DNA of 64,000 bases. It comes from Mycobacterium bourgelatii. Lineage in GTDB: Bacteria > Actinomycetota > Actinomycetes > Mycobacteriales > Mycobacteriaceae. The stretch spans positions 434,001 to 498,000 of the forward strand of contig NZ_BLKZ01000002.1 in the NCBI RefSeq assembly GCF_010723575.1, written 5' to 3'. Below the pieces are notes generated by a model. That model had not been told where the DNA came from. It saw only the letters and a program-made list of their open reading frames with translations, and made no database searches. The position numbers and the translations under genes were made by a program. Shown here piece by piece: positions 41,828 through 51,605 of this stretch (position 1 is the stretch's first letter; each line of letters opens with the position of its first letter).

Positions 41828-44800
41828 CGGCAGTGACGGCCCGAGAGGCCCAGGAAATCAGGGCGGACCGCAACGTGCGGCTGACCCGCTGGGTTGCGAC
41901 GATCGCCGGACTGCTCGGCTTTGTCCTGGCGGTCGCCACGCCGCTGCTCCCGGTGGTGCAGACCACCGCGCTGCTGAACTGGCCGCAGAACGGCCAACTC
42001 AACAGCGTCACCGCGCCGCTGATTTCCCTGACGCCAGTCGATTTCAACGCCACCGTGCCTTGCAGCGTCGTGCGCGACATGCCGCCGAACGGCGGCGTGA
42101 TCCTGGGCACCGCGCCCAAGCAGGGCAAGGACGCCAACCTCAACGCGTTGTTCGTGGTCGTCAGGGCCAAGACCGTCGACGTCACCGACCGCAACGTGGT
42201 GATCCTGTCCGTGCCGCGCGACCTGGTGCTCTCGCCAGCGTGTGAAAAGATTGAGGTCACCTCCACGCACGCGGGCACCGTCGCACACTTTGTGGGGCTG
42301 AAGGATCCGCAGGGCAAGCCGTTGCGCAGCGGCTACCCCGACCCCAACCTGCGTCCGCAGATCGTCGGGATATTCACCGACCTGTCCGGCCCGGCCCCAC
42401 CCGGGCTGAGCCTTACGGCCACCATCGACACCCGGTTCTCCACCACGCCGACCATCCTGAAGCTGGCCGCCATGATCGGCGCGATCGTGTCCACGATCGT
42501 GGCCCTGATCGCGCTGTGGCGCCTGGATCAGCTGGACGGCCACCGGATGCGCCGCTGGATCCCAGCCAATTGGCGCACCTTCACCCTGGCTGATGCCGTG
42601 GTGATCTTCCTGTTCCTGCTGTGGCATTTCATCGGCGCGAACTCGTCGGACGACGGCTACATCCTGGGCATGGCCCGGGTCGCCGACCATGCCGGCTACA
42701 TGTCCAACTACTTCCGCTGGTTCGGCAGCCCCGAGGACCCGTTCGGCTGGTACTACAACCTGCTGGCGCTGATGACTCACGTCAGCGACAACAGCCTGTG
42801 GATGCGGTTGCCCGACCTGTTCGCCGGACTGGTGTGCTGGCTGCTGCTCTCGCGTGAAGTGCTGCCCCGGTTGGGGCCGGCGGTCACCGGTAGCAAGGCC
42901 GCGAACTGGGCGGCCGGCATGGTCCTGCTGACCGCGTGGATGCCGTTCAACAACGGCCTGCGGCCGGAGCCCATCATCGCGCTCGGCTCGCTGGTCACCT
43001 ACGTGCTGATCGAGCGTTCGATGCGCTACAGCCGACTCACGCCGGCGGCGCTGGCCATCATCACCGCGGCATTCACCCTCGGTGTCCAGCCCACCGGCCT
43101 CATCGCGGTGGCCGCGCTGGTGGCCGGCGGCCGCCCGATCCTGCGGATCTTCGTGCGCCGGCAGCGCGTCGTCGGCAAGCTGCCGCTGATGTCGCCGATG
43201 CTGGCGGCGGGCACGATCATCCTCACCGTGGTCTTCGCCGACCAGACGCTGTCAACGGTGTTGGAAGCCACCAGGATTCGCACCAAGATCGGACCGAGCC
43301 AGGCCTGGTACACCGAGAACCTGCGCTACTACTACCTGATCCTGCCGACCGTCGACGGTTCGCTGTCGCGTCGGTTCGGCTTCCTGATCACCGCGCTCTG
43401 CTTGTTCACGGCGGTGTTCATCATGTTGCGCCGCAAGCGAGTTCCCGGCGTGGCACGTGGTCCGGCCTGGCGCCTGATGGGCGTCATCTTCGCCACCATG
43501 TTCTTCCTGATGTTCACCCCGACCAAGTGGGTGCACCACTTCGGGTTGTTCGCCGCGGTGGGTGCGGCCGTGGCGGCGTTGACGACGGTATTGGTATCAC
43601 CATCGGTGCTGCGCTGGTCGCGCAACCGAATGGCGTTCCTGGCGGCCGTGTTCTTCATGCTGGCACTGTGTTTCGCCACCACCAATGGCTGGTGGTACGT
43701 GTCCAGCTACGGGGTGCCGTTCAACAGCGCGATGCCGAAGATCAACGGGATCACCATCAGCACAATCTTTTTCGCCTTGTTCGTACTGGCGGCGGCGTAT
43801 GCGGCCTGGCTGCATTTCGCGCCCCGCGGCAGCGGCGAAGGTCGGCTGGCCCGGGCGCTGACCGCCGCGCCCATACCGATTACGGCGGGCTTCATGGTGG
43901 TGGTCTTCGTCGCCTCGATGGTGGCCGGGATCGTGCGGCAGTACCCCACCTATTCCAATGGCTGGTCGAACCTGCGGGCGCTGGCGGGCGGCTGCGGCCT
44001 CGCCGACGACGTGCTCGTCGAACCGGACCCCAACGACGGCTTCATGGCGGCTTTGCCCGGTGACTATGGCCCGCTGGGACCGCTGGGCGGGACCAACCCC
44101 GTCGGCTTCTCGCCCAACGGGGTGCCCGAAAAGACCGTCGCCGAGGCGATCGTGATGAAGCCGAACCAGCCCGGCACCGACTACGACTGGGATGCGCCGA
44201 CCAAGCTGACCAAGCCCGGCATCAACGGGTCGACCGTGCCCCTCCCCTACCAGCTCGACCCGGCGCGGGTACCGCTGGCCGGCACCTACACCAGCGGTGC
44301 TCAGCAGCAGAGTCGCCTCACTTCGGCGTGGTACCAACTGCCCGAGCCTGACCAGGCTTCGGTGGACAGCCACCCGCTGGTGGTGATCACCGCCGCCGGC
44401 AAGATCGCCGGCCACAGCGTGTTGCACGGCTACACCCCCGGGCAGACCGTGGTGCTGGAATACGCCCGGCAAGGGCCCGGCCCGCTGGTGCCGGCCGGAC
44501 GGATGGTGCCCGACGATCTCTACGGCGAGCAGCCCAAGGCGTGGCGCAACCTGCGCTTCGCCCGGGGCAAGATGCCCGCCGACACGGTCGCGGTGCGGGT
44601 GGTGGCCGAGGACCTGTCGCTGACGCCGGAGGACTGGATCGCGGTGACCCCGCCGCGGGTGCCAGAACTGCGCTCGCTGCAGGAGTACGTCGGTTCGACC
44701 CAGCCCGTGCTGCTGGACTGGGCGGTCGGCTTGGCGTTCCCGTGCCAGCACCCGATGCTGCACCGCAACGGCGTCACCGAGATCCCGAAGTTCCGTATCA

Positions 44801-45054
44801 CGCCGGACTATTCGGCCAAGAAGCTGGACACCGACACCTGGCAGGACGGCACCAACGGCGGCCTGCTCGGGATCACCGACCTGCTGCTGCGGGCGCATGT
44901 GATGGCGACGTACCTGTCTCGTGACTGGGCCCGCGACTGGGGTTCGCTGCGCAAGTTCGACACGTTGGTGGACGCCCCGCCCGCGGAGCTTGAACTGGGT
45001 GAGGCGACTCGCAGCGGCTTGTGGACGCCGGGGCGGATTCGCACCAACCCATAA
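41824..45054 (+). CDS. embB: Arabinosyltransferase EmbB (Rv3795)
   Basis: 1076 residues from a GTG (1098 in M. tuberculosis, with a shorter N-terminus here). GT-C region GANSSDDGYILGMARVADHA, polytopic core, and C-terminal carbohydrate-binding domain ending SGLWTPGRIRTNP. It is the main ethambutol target. The codon equivalent to Met306 is ATG at 42670 (Met283 here) and the neighbours are Ile-Leu-Gly, the sensitive-type sequence rather than the Gln/Met type of naturally resistant rapid growers. It catalyses alpha(1-3) branching of arabinan with EmbA. Confidence 0.96.
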   Translation: MTAVTAREAQEIRADRNVRLTRWVATIAGLLGFVLAVATPLLPVVQTTALLNWPQNGQLNSVTAPLISLTPVDFNATVPCSVVRDMPPNGGVILGTAPKQGKDANLNALFVVVRAKTVDVTDRNVVILSVPRDLVLSPACEKIEVTSTHAGTVAHFVGLKDPQGKPLRSGYPDPNLRPQIVGIFTDLSGPAPPGLSLTATIDTRFSTTPTILKLAAMIGAIVSTIVALIALWRLDQLDGHRMRRWIPANWRTFTLADAVVIFLFLLWHFIGANSSDDGYILGMARVADHAGYMSNYFRWFGSPEDPFGWYYNLLALMTHVSDNSLWMRLPDLFAGLVCWLLLSREVLPRLGPAVTGSKAANWAAGMVLLTAWMPFNNGLRPEPIIALGSLVTYVLIERSMRYSRLTPAALAIITAAFTLGVQPTGLIAVAALVAGGRPILRIFVRRQRVVGKLPLMSPMLAAGTIILTVVFADQTLSTVLEATRIRTKIGPSQAWYTENLRYYYLILPTVDGSLSRRFGFLITALCLFTAVFIMLRRKRVPGVARGPAWRLMGVIFATMFFLMFTPTKWVHHFGLFAAVGAAVAALTTVLVSPSVLRWSRNRMAFLAAVFFMLALCFATTNGWWYVSSYGVPFNSAMPKINGITISTIFFALFVLAAAYAAWLHFAPRGSGEGRLARALTAAPIPITAGFMVVVFVASMVAGIVRQYPTYSNGWSNLRALAGGCGLADDVLVEPDPNDGFMAALPGDYGPLGPLGGTNPVGFSPNGVPEKTVAEAIVMKPNQPGTDYDWDAPTKLTKPGINGSTVPLPYQLDPARVPLAGTYTSGAQQQSRLTSAWYQLPEPDQASVDSHPLVVITAAGKIAGHSVLHGYTPGQTVVLEYARQGPGPLVPAGRMVPDDLYGEQPKAWRNLRFARGKMPADTVAVRVVAEDLSLTPEDWIAVTPPRVPELRSLQEYVGSTQPVLLDWAVGLAFPCQHPMLHRNGVTEIPKFRITPDYSAKKLDTDTWQDGTNGGLLGITDLLLRAHVMATYLSRDWARDWGSLRKFDTLVDAPPAELELGEATRSGLWTPGRIRTNP

Positions 45055-45095
45055 CTGGCTGGGCGCTTTTGCTTCGCGCTTTGCTTCGCTATGCC

Positions 45096-45350
45096 GCGTC
45101 GAGTGTGAGGGAAAAGCACCAGCCCACACCATTTTTGGGCTGGAAGCCACACGCTGGGCGCAGGTGAGTGGGCTCGCGGCGCGAAGGCCCGCGTCGAGCG
45201 TGAGGGAAAAGCACCGGCCCACGCCACTTTTGGGCAAAAGGCCACACGCTCGGCGCAGATGAATGGCCGCGCGGCGCAGGAGGCCCGCGTCGAGCGTGAG
45301 CAAAAAGCACCAGCCCACGCCGTATCTGGGTCAGAGGCCACACGCTCGGC
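45096..45350. repeat. Three tandem palindromic repeat units after embB
   Basis: Units begin at 45096, 45191 and 45287 (period about 95-96 bp), each starting GCGTCGAG(C/T)GTGAG and ending about 63 bp later with GCCACACGCT(C/G)GGC. The interiors share AAAGCACC(A/G)GCCCAC. Ends are complementary, so each can fold. A G/C palindrome GCGCGCGGCGCGCGCCGCGC follows at 45364-45383. The rest of the gap (45384-45545) is the leader of the next PPE gene with an AT-rich stretch GAGAATAATTGCG. Confidence 0.8.
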
Positions 45351-45545
45351 GAGGACGACGCGCGGCGCGCGGCGCGCGCCGCGCACACGAGGTAAACCGC
45401 GGGTGGACTGAGTCGACGGTAGGTGAACGGTCGACGACCTTTCCGTGAACTAGCCACACCTGGCTTGTGTCACCCCCAAGCCCTCTGCCTACCCTGGCCT
45501 GAGAATAATTGCGCTAGAGCAAATATTGCGCACCAGGAAGGAAGC

Positions 45546-46799
45546 ATGCTGGATTTCGCAGCACTACCGCCGGAGATCAACTCGGCCCTGATGTATGCGG
45601 GGCCGGGATCAGGATCAATGACGTCGGCCGCGACGGCCTGGACAGCGTTGTCGGCCGAACTGCAAGCGGTGGCGAGCTCCTACGACACTCTGGTCCAGAG
45701 CCTGCTCGATGGGCCATGGCAGGGCCCGTCGGCGGCGGCGATGGCAGCGGCCGCGGCTTCACAAATCTCCTGGCTACGCCACGCCTCGGCCCTGGCCGAC
45801 GAGTCCGGCGCCCAGGCCACGGCGGCCGCAAACGCCTACGAGGCGGCCTTTGCCGCGACGGTGCCGCCCCCCGAGATCGAGGCCAACCGGGCATTGCTCA
45901 TGACGCTGCTCGCGACGAATGTCATCGGCCAGAACACCGCGGCCATTGCGGCCACCGAGGCACAGTACGGCGAAATGTGGGCACAGGACGCCGGTGCAAT
46001 GTACAGCTACGCCGCCGCGACGGCGGCCGCGTCGACGCTGTCACCGTTCAACCCGGTCACGCCCACCACCAACCCCGCGGGATTGGCCAACCAAGCTGCG
46101 GCGGTGGCCCAAGCGGTCGGCAGCGGCGCCGCGACGAGCGGCGCGGACCTGAACGCAATTCCGGCCGCGCTGCAGGGTCTCGCCGGCCTCACGAACACGC
46201 CACCGGCGCTCACCAATCCCGCGGCGGCGCTCGGCTTGACCGGTATCGCCTGGAACGCCGAAGGCGATGGGCTCGTCGTGGGTGGCGCGCTCGGCGACGC
46301 GCTGCAGGGCTTGACCGGATCGGCGACCATCGACGCCAGCACGGCGATGGACGCCTACATCCGGTTGGCCAATCCCACCCGACTGACGGTCACCGTGATG
46401 AGGGACGTCATGACCCTCTCGCACGACCTGCCGAAATGGGCCGGTGAGGGCGCGCAAGCCGCGGCGAAGGCCGCCACCAGCCTGCCGGCCGCCATCCCGT
46501 CGGCCCTCCCGAGTCTCCCTACCCAGGGCCTCGGCGGCATTTCGGGTGCCGTCGGCCAGGCCGCATCGGTTGGCGGACTGAAGGTCCCGGCCTCGTGGAC
46601 CGCCACGGCACCGGCGGCAGCACCGGTCAACGTGGCACTGAACGGCGCGGGCGCCGCGGCGGGCGAACACGCTGCGAGCGCGTTCGGCGGGGTGCCGCTG
46701 GCACCGGGTAGCGCTGGCGGACGCGGCGTCGCGAACTTCGCCGCTCCGCGATACGGATTCAAGCCGACGGTGATCGCACAACCGCCCGCAGGCGGCTAG
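45546..46799 (+). CDS. PPE family protein, SVP subfamily
   Basis: 417 residues from the ATG at 45546 (AGGAAGGAAG upstream). The PPE domain starts LDFAALPPEINSALMYAGPG, has GPWQGPSAAAM, and ends near YSYAAATAAAS. The C-terminal part carries VGGLKVPASW, a version of the GxxSVPxxW motif. SVP PPEs are usually exported by ESX-5. There is no PE gene immediately upstream. It is convergent with the arylsulfotransferase-like gene, stops overlapping by 4 nt. Confidence 0.92.
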   Translation: MLDFAALPPEINSALMYAGPGSGSMTSAATAWTALSAELQAVASSYDTLVQSLLDGPWQGPSAAAMAAAAASQISWLRHASALADESGAQATAAANAYEAAFAATVPPPEIEANRALLMTLLATNVIGQNTAAIAATEAQYGEMWAQDAGAMYSYAAATAAASTLSPFNPVTPTTNPAGLANQAAAVAQAVGSGAATSGADLNAIPAALQGLAGLTNTPPALTNPAAALGLTGIAWNAEGDGLVVGGALGDALQGLTGSATIDASTAMDAYIRLANPTRLTVTVMRDVMTLSHDLPKWAGEGAQAAAKAATSLPAAIPSALPSLPTQGLGGISGAVGQAASVGGLKVPASWTATAPAAAPVNVALNGAGAAAGEHAASAFGGVPLAPGSAGGRGVANFAAPRYGFKPTVIAQPPAGG

Positions 46800-48289
46800 C
46801 GTGGCCGCGGCAGCGGTGGCGACTGGTTGATCACGTCCCCCTTCGCATCCAACGCCTGCAGTTGGAAGTAGCCGTCGGCGCGACCGCCAAGCGGGATCGG
46901 TGTGTCGTAACCGGCCCAGTCGACGGTCGCCAACGGCGTCATGGAGCCGCCGAGCGCCCCCTGCATCAGCCGCCACTGACGCACCGCGGTCGCACCGTTC
47001 CAGATGGCGCGAGCCGTATCCCCGTCGAGAACCAACTGCGGCGGCAACACGGGATCGCCAGACCACCCGTCGAGAAACGCACGGTAAGTGCCGCCGGTCA
47101 GCGTGGCGTCGTACAGCATGTCGCCGTCGGGGCCGAACTCCGCGATGTGGTCGGCGATGCCCCAGCTCGAGAACGTGTCGTCGTTGGGTAGTTGCTGCAG
47201 GTTTCCCATGGCGCCGGCGCTGAGCTTGCCCGGATGCGGCTGCGCGCGAATGAGAGTCGCGCGGCGTGCGGCGAAATCCAGGTGAATCCACTTCAGGCTG
47301 CTCGGCACCAGTCCGCCGCCGGGCTGTGCCCGGCTGCCTTCGAAGTGGTTGTCGAACAGGGTCAAGATGTTGGGATCAGGCATCTCGGCGTCGTGCTGGA
47401 AGCCGAACTCGACGCCGTCGCCAAGCTCGAAAGTCGAGTGCTTGCCGCCGAGTTGCCAATTGACGGCACCGGTGCGGGGATCGACGTTGAAGACCGTCGA
47501 CACCGCGCGCATGCTGATCAGCAGGTTGCCGGAGGGATCCAGCGCGATCGAGTTCATGTGGTACGGGTCGAGCACCTGCCCAGCGGTGTACGTGGCCCCC
47601 GTCTCCGCGATCGGGACATGGCTGAGCGCGTCCCAGGCGAACAACTTCGTCTTCGACGCCACGTCGACCACCGTCGCGTGGCAGTTGTAGATCCTCCCGT
47701 CCTTGGGCCCGCCGATGACCGTCAGGTCGGTGGCGACCTCTTCATAGCAGGTGATCAGCGCGTGGCCGTCCGGGGTGAGCCGGAACTCGTGGATGTCCGA
47801 CGACAGGTCCCGGCCGGGTGTCAGGGTGGCGATCACGTTGTAGCGGCTGTCGGCGATGTAACTGACGCCGATGCCATGACTGCCCACCTTCAGGCCCTGC
47901 CACCAGGTCAGCACCGGCCTGCCCTGGTAGCTCTGCACCCGCAGATTGCCGCCGGTCTGCCCGGGCGGTAGCTCGCGCTGCCACACCACCTTCCCGGCCT
48001 TGTCGACGATGACGAGAATCGACTTCCCTGCGTCCGCACCGGGGTTGGCCGCCGTGGTGCCGGAGACCAAGAAGATGTATCCGGGGGCACCGCCGGGCTT
48101 GTTGACATTCACGGTGTAGCCCAGCGACTGCGCCGTGACGGGAGCGCCGACTCCCCCCGGGGGCTGCGGCGGAGCGGATGACGGCCCGGACTGACCGGTC
48201 GTCTTGTCGCGCGAACCGCAGCCGGCCAAGCCCGCCGCGAGAGCGGCGACCGCCACTCCGAACTGGCGGCGCGTGATCTCGGCGGTCAT
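46796..48289 (-). CDS. Arylsulfotransferase (ASST)-like Tat lipoprotein
   Basis: 497 residues from the ATG at 48289. The N-terminus ITRRQFGVAVAALAAGLAGC combines a twin-arginine-like RR motif with a lipobox (LAGC), so export by Tat and lipid anchoring are likely. The mature part is a beta-propeller-type ASST domain: YHMNSIALDPSGNLLIS, VNWQLGGKHSTFEL, FGFQHDAEMPDPNILTLFDN, WGIADHIAEFGPDG. His residues in HMN, QHDA and the later ADH match the active-site placement of PAPS-independent sulfotransferases. It sits back to back with the SGNH lipoprotein gene (53-bp gap). The substrate is unknown. Confidence 0.82.
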   Translation of the reverse strand: MTAEITRRQFGVAVAALAAGLAGCGSRDKTTGQSGPSSAPPQPPGGVGAPVTAQSLGYTVNVNKPGGAPGYIFLVSGTTAANPGADAGKSILVIVDKAGKVVWQRELPPGQTGGNLRVQSYQGRPVLTWWQGLKVGSHGIGVSYIADSRYNVIATLTPGRDLSSDIHEFRLTPDGHALITCYEEVATDLTVIGGPKDGRIYNCHATVVDVASKTKLFAWDALSHVPIAETGATYTAGQVLDPYHMNSIALDPSGNLLISMRAVSTVFNVDPRTGAVNWQLGGKHSTFELGDGVEFGFQHDAEMPDPNILTLFDNHFEGSRAQPGGGLVPSSLKWIHLDFAARRATLIRAQPHPGKLSAGAMGNLQQLPNDDTFSSWGIADHIAEFGPDGDMLYDATLTGGTYRAFLDGWSGDPVLPPQLVLDGDTARAIWNGATAVRQWRLMQGALGGSMTPLATVDWAGYDTPIPLGGRADGYFQLQALDAKGDVINQSPPLPRPR

Positions 48290-48342
48290 CAACCGGTATT
48301 ACACCAGGCGACCGTCAGACCTCGGGTGAAACACTGGGGCGC

Positions 48343-49224
48343 ATGGGCTTGCGGCGTCCGGCCATCGCATCGGTTGCGGGTGCCCTCTGCCTCACGTTCG
48401 CCGGATGCGCGGCGCCACCGCCACCCGGCCCGGGATCCGTCGCACGTCCGCACTACGTCGCCATGGGCGACTCCGTCGCCGCCGCGCCTGGCGTGCCCGA
48501 GTCGGCGGCTCCCCGCGGATGCCACAAGTCGACCAACAACTACCCGTCCGTGCTGGCACGACGGGTCGACGCCGCCACCTTCACCGACGTCACCTGCAGT
48601 GGCGCCACTACGGATGACATCACCAACCGCGCCCAGCAGACGGACCACGGGCTCATCCCACGTCAGATCGATGCCGTCGAGCCGACGACCGACCTGGTCA
48701 CAATCACCATCGGCGCCAACGACATTGGCATGTCGGGCAATGCCGAGGCCTGCCGCGTCGCAACGCCACACCCCAAGCCCTGCCGTGCGGATTTCGTCGT
48801 CGGCGGCGTCGACAAGGTGTCCGAGGTGATCAACGCGCAGGTGCCGTTGTGGGCCACGATGATCGACCAGATCCGCGCAGAGGCACCGCGGTTGCGAATC
48901 ATCTTGGTGGGCTACGGATTTTTCATTCGGTCCGGGGGATGCTTCCCCAGCCAACCGCTACTGCCGACCGACGCCGATTACCTACAGGCCAAAGTCGACG
49001 AATTGAACGACCGGCAAAGGGATCTCGCCGCGCAGAAGAGGATTGAATTCTTCGACACCCGGACGTTGTCGCAAGGCCACGACATGTGCGCGCCACCCGC
49101 CGAGCGTTACGTCGAAGGCTACGTGACCACCGTCGGCGCGGTGCCGTTGCACCCGACCGCGTTGGGCGCGGAAGCGGTGGGCAATGCGCTCACCGACTAC
49201 CTGATACGGTCGGCGTATAGCTAA
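48343..49224 (+). CDS. SGNH/GDSL-hydrolase lipoprotein
   Basis: 293 residues. Lipobox at LTFAGC (signal of ~21 residues). SGNH blocks are visible: GDSVAA (Ser nucleophile), Gly in CSGATTDD, GANDIG (Asn) and LHPTALG (catalytic His with Asp-like spacing). Six or more cysteines suggest disulfides, as in secreted lipases such as the streptomycete GDSL type. It is predicted to be a cell-surface esterase acting on lipids or acylated sugars. The start at 48343 is divergent from the sulfotransferase-like gene. Confidence 0.88.
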   Translation: MGLRRPAIASVAGALCLTFAGCAAPPPPGPGSVARPHYVAMGDSVAAAPGVPESAAPRGCHKSTNNYPSVLARRVDAATFTDVTCSGATTDDITNRAQQTDHGLIPRQIDAVEPTTDLVTITIGANDIGMSGNAEACRVATPHPKPCRADFVVGGVDKVSEVINAQVPLWATMIDQIRAEAPRLRIILVGYGFFIRSGGCFPSQPLLPTDADYLQAKVDELNDRQRDLAAQKRIEFFDTRTLSQGHDMCAPPAERYVEGYVTTVGAVPLHPTALGAEAVGNALTDYLIRSAYS

Positions 49225-49275
49225 CCCCTTGATTCGGGTCCTGCACCCGGCGAGTATGAGGAAATGGTGCAGCCA

Positions 49276-49782
49276 ATGCGAGGCGTGAAACGTGCAGGAA
49301 CCTTCGTCGCAGCAATCACTTTCGCGGCTTCATTCGGGGCAGCGAGTGCCGGCGCCGCGCCCGAACCATCGGGACCCACCCGGGTACCCATTAACGCCTA
49401 CCTCCGGAATTGCGACTTCAGCAAGGTCCAGAACGCGGTCCAGATACCGCTCACCTTCAACGGCCGCGGCACGGCAACCGTCCGCAAATCCGGGTCCTCC
49501 GTGGTCGCCGACATTGAGATGGTGATCGCCATCGGCAGCCCCCAGCATTACGACGTCGTCATGATCCCCGCGCCACGCGCCTCGTCGAATCCCTGTGGCC
49601 CGGGCGCTCCGGGCACCACCACCGTCGGCTTGGACACCAACGAGGGCGGTATCGGTTCGGCAACCATCAGCGGCACGGTCCCGTCGGGCTCTACGGGTGT
49701 CTGGTTCTCGGTGTCCCGGCCGAGTCCCAACAACCAGGCACCGGTGGAGTACTACTCCTCTGAATTCGTCGTCCCGCTGTAG
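49276..49782 (+). CDS. Secreted protein of unknown function (168 residues)
   Basis: The ATG at 49276 (MRGVKRAGTF) is preferred over a GTG-like start at 49264. The signal peptide ends AGAAPEPSG. The mature domain is beta-rich with two cysteines (LRNCDFSK, SNPCGPGAPG), which are likely to bond. The sequence TRVPINAYLRNCDFSK through GIGSATISGTVPSGSTG resembles a family of small exported actinobacterial proteins that I cannot name. It lies between the SGNH lipoprotein and fadE35, same strand. Confidence 0.7.
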   Translation: MRGVKRAGTFVAAITFAASFGAASAGAAPEPSGPTRVPINAYLRNCDFSKVQNAVQIPLTFNGRGTATVRKSGSSVVADIEMVIAIGSPQHYDVVMIPAPRASSNPCGPGAPGTTTVGLDTNEGGIGSATISGTVPSGSTGVWFSVSRPSPNNQAPVEYYSSEFVVPL

Positions 49783-49823
49783 CTCAGGCAGGGCTTCAAG
49801 GCCAGCCCTGTATAAGTACGGGC

Positions 49824-51605
49824 ATGGGTGATTACGACACCGAAGCGGTGGACCGGCTGCCCTTCTCCACACCGGAAAAGGCGCGGCGCTACCGAACCGA
49901 TAGCTTCGGCGGTGCGGTCGGACTCAACTGGTACGACACCGACCCGACCTTGCAATTCACCATGGCCTATTACCTGCGCCCCGACGAACTGGCGGTGGTC
50001 GAACCCCACCTGACCCGCATCGGCGCGCTGATGGGCGGCCCGGTTGCCCGGTGGGCCGAAGAAACCGACCGCAATCCACCGCGCCTGGAACGCTACGACC
50101 GGTGGGGGCACGACATCAGCCAGGTCGTCATGCCCGCGTCGTTCACCGCGTCCAAGCAAGCGGTGTTGGAGGCCCAGCGCGCATTGCGCGCCGATGCACG
50201 CGCTGCGAAGGTCAGCTCGTCGCTGCCGTTGTTCGCATCCAACTACCTGCTCAACCAGGCCGACATCGGGATGGGCTGCGCACTGGGCACGGGTGGCGGA
50301 ATGGTGCAGTCGCTGGTGGCCGCCTACGCGCCCGCCGACGTCCGCGACCACGTCCTGGCCAAGTTCGAGTCGGGGGAATGGGCGGGCGAGACCGCGCAAC
50401 TGCTGACCGAGCGCACCGGCGGCTCCGACCTGGGGGCGCTCGAAACGACCGCCACCCGCAACGGCGACTCCTGGCTGCTGAACGGATTCAAGTGGTTCGC
50501 GTCGAACTGCGCGGGCGAAGCGTTCGTCGTGCTGGCCAAGCCGGAGGGTGCGCCCGACTCGAGTCGCGGCGTCGCCAACTTCCTGGTGCTGCGCACCCGC
50601 CGCGACGGTTCCCGCAACGGGGTCAGGATTCGTCGGCTCAAGGACAAACTCGGTACGCGCTCGGTCGCTTCCGGCGAGGTCGAGTTTGTTGACGCCGAGG
50701 CCTTCTTGCTCTCCGGTGAGCCGTCGGGTGACTCGGGTCCGTCCGACGGAAAGGGCCTGGGCCGCATGATGGAACTGACCAACGCCGCGCGGCTCGGCAT
50801 TGCACTGTTCGGGCTTGGCAACGCGCGCCGCGCGCTGGTGGAGTCGCTGTGCTACGCCCGGCAGCGCCAGGCGTTCGGCGGAGCGTTGATCGACAAGCCG
50901 CTGATGCGCCGCAAGCTGGCCGAGTTGATCGTCGACGTCGAGGCCGCGCAGGCGTTGGTGTTCGACGGGATCGGCGCCGCGAACCATCGTCAGCGGCGCA
51001 AGGTTCGGCAACGCATCGCGGTGCCCGTCACCAAGCTCAAGGTGTGCCGGCTGGGAATCACCGCCGCCTCCGACGCGATCGAAATCCACGGCGGCAATGG
51101 CTACATTGAAACCTGGCCGGTGGCAAGGCTTTTGCGCGACGCACAGGTCAACACGATCTGGGAGGGTCCGGACAACATCCTGTGTCTGGACGTGCGTCGG
51201 GGCATCGAGCAGAGCAGCGCCCACGAAGCGTTGTTGTCGCGGTTGCGCGACGCGGTATCGGTTTCCGACGACGGTGACACCACGCAGTTGGTGTCCCACC
51301 GCATCGACGATCTCGACGCCGCCGTCACCGCCTGGTCGAAGCTCAACCACGCCAACCGGGATGCCGCCGAGGCGCGGCTTTTTCCGTTGGCGCAGTTCAT
51401 GGGCGATGTCTATGCCGGTGCACTGCTCACCGAGCAGGCGGCTTGGGAGCGGGAGGCCCGCGGCGCCGACCGCAAGGCCCTGGTCGCGCGGTTGTACGCC
51501 CAACGGTATCTGGCCGACCGCGGTCCGCTGCGCGGTATTGACGCCGACGCGGACGAGGCGCTCGACCGTTTCGACGAACTGGCGGACGGGGCGCTGCGGC
51601 TGTGA
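49824..51605 (+). CDS. fadE35: Acyl-CoA dehydrogenase FadE35 (Rv3797)
   Basis: 593 residues, AidB-like acyl-CoA dehydrogenase. FAD-binding and core blocks: LTERTGGSDLGALETTATRN, LNGFKWFASN, FLVLRTRRDGSRNGVRIRRL, then ARQRQAFGGALIDKPLMRRK and IEIHGGNGYIETWPVARLLR. The base Glu is in NTIWEGPDNI. Orthologous position between embB and accD4 as in M. tuberculosis, although PPE genes now surround it. It probably oxidises long-chain or branched acyl-CoA; no substrate is indicated. The stop overlaps the start of the next gene (GTGA). Confidence 0.9.
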   Translation: MGDYDTEAVDRLPFSTPEKARRYRTDSFGGAVGLNWYDTDPTLQFTMAYYLRPDELAVVEPHLTRIGALMGGPVARWAEETDRNPPRLERYDRWGHDISQVVMPASFTASKQAVLEAQRALRADARAAKVSSSLPLFASNYLLNQADIGMGCALGTGGGMVQSLVAAYAPADVRDHVLAKFESGEWAGETAQLLTERTGGSDLGALETTATRNGDSWLLNGFKWFASNCAGEAFVVLAKPEGAPDSSRGVANFLVLRTRRDGSRNGVRIRRLKDKLGTRSVASGEVEFVDAEAFLLSGEPSGDSGPSDGKGLGRMMELTNAARLGIALFGLGNARRALVESLCYARQRQAFGGALIDKPLMRRKLAELIVDVEAAQALVFDGIGAANHRQRRKVRQRIAVPVTKLKVCRLGITAASDAIEIHGGNGYIETWPVARLLRDAQVNTIWEGPDNILCLDVRRGIEQSSAHEALLSRLRDAVSVSDDGDTTQLVSHRIDDLDAAVTAWSKLNHANRDAAEARLFPLAQFMGDVYAGALLTEQAAWEREARGADRKALVARLYAQRYLADRGPLRGIDADADEALDRFDELADGALRL

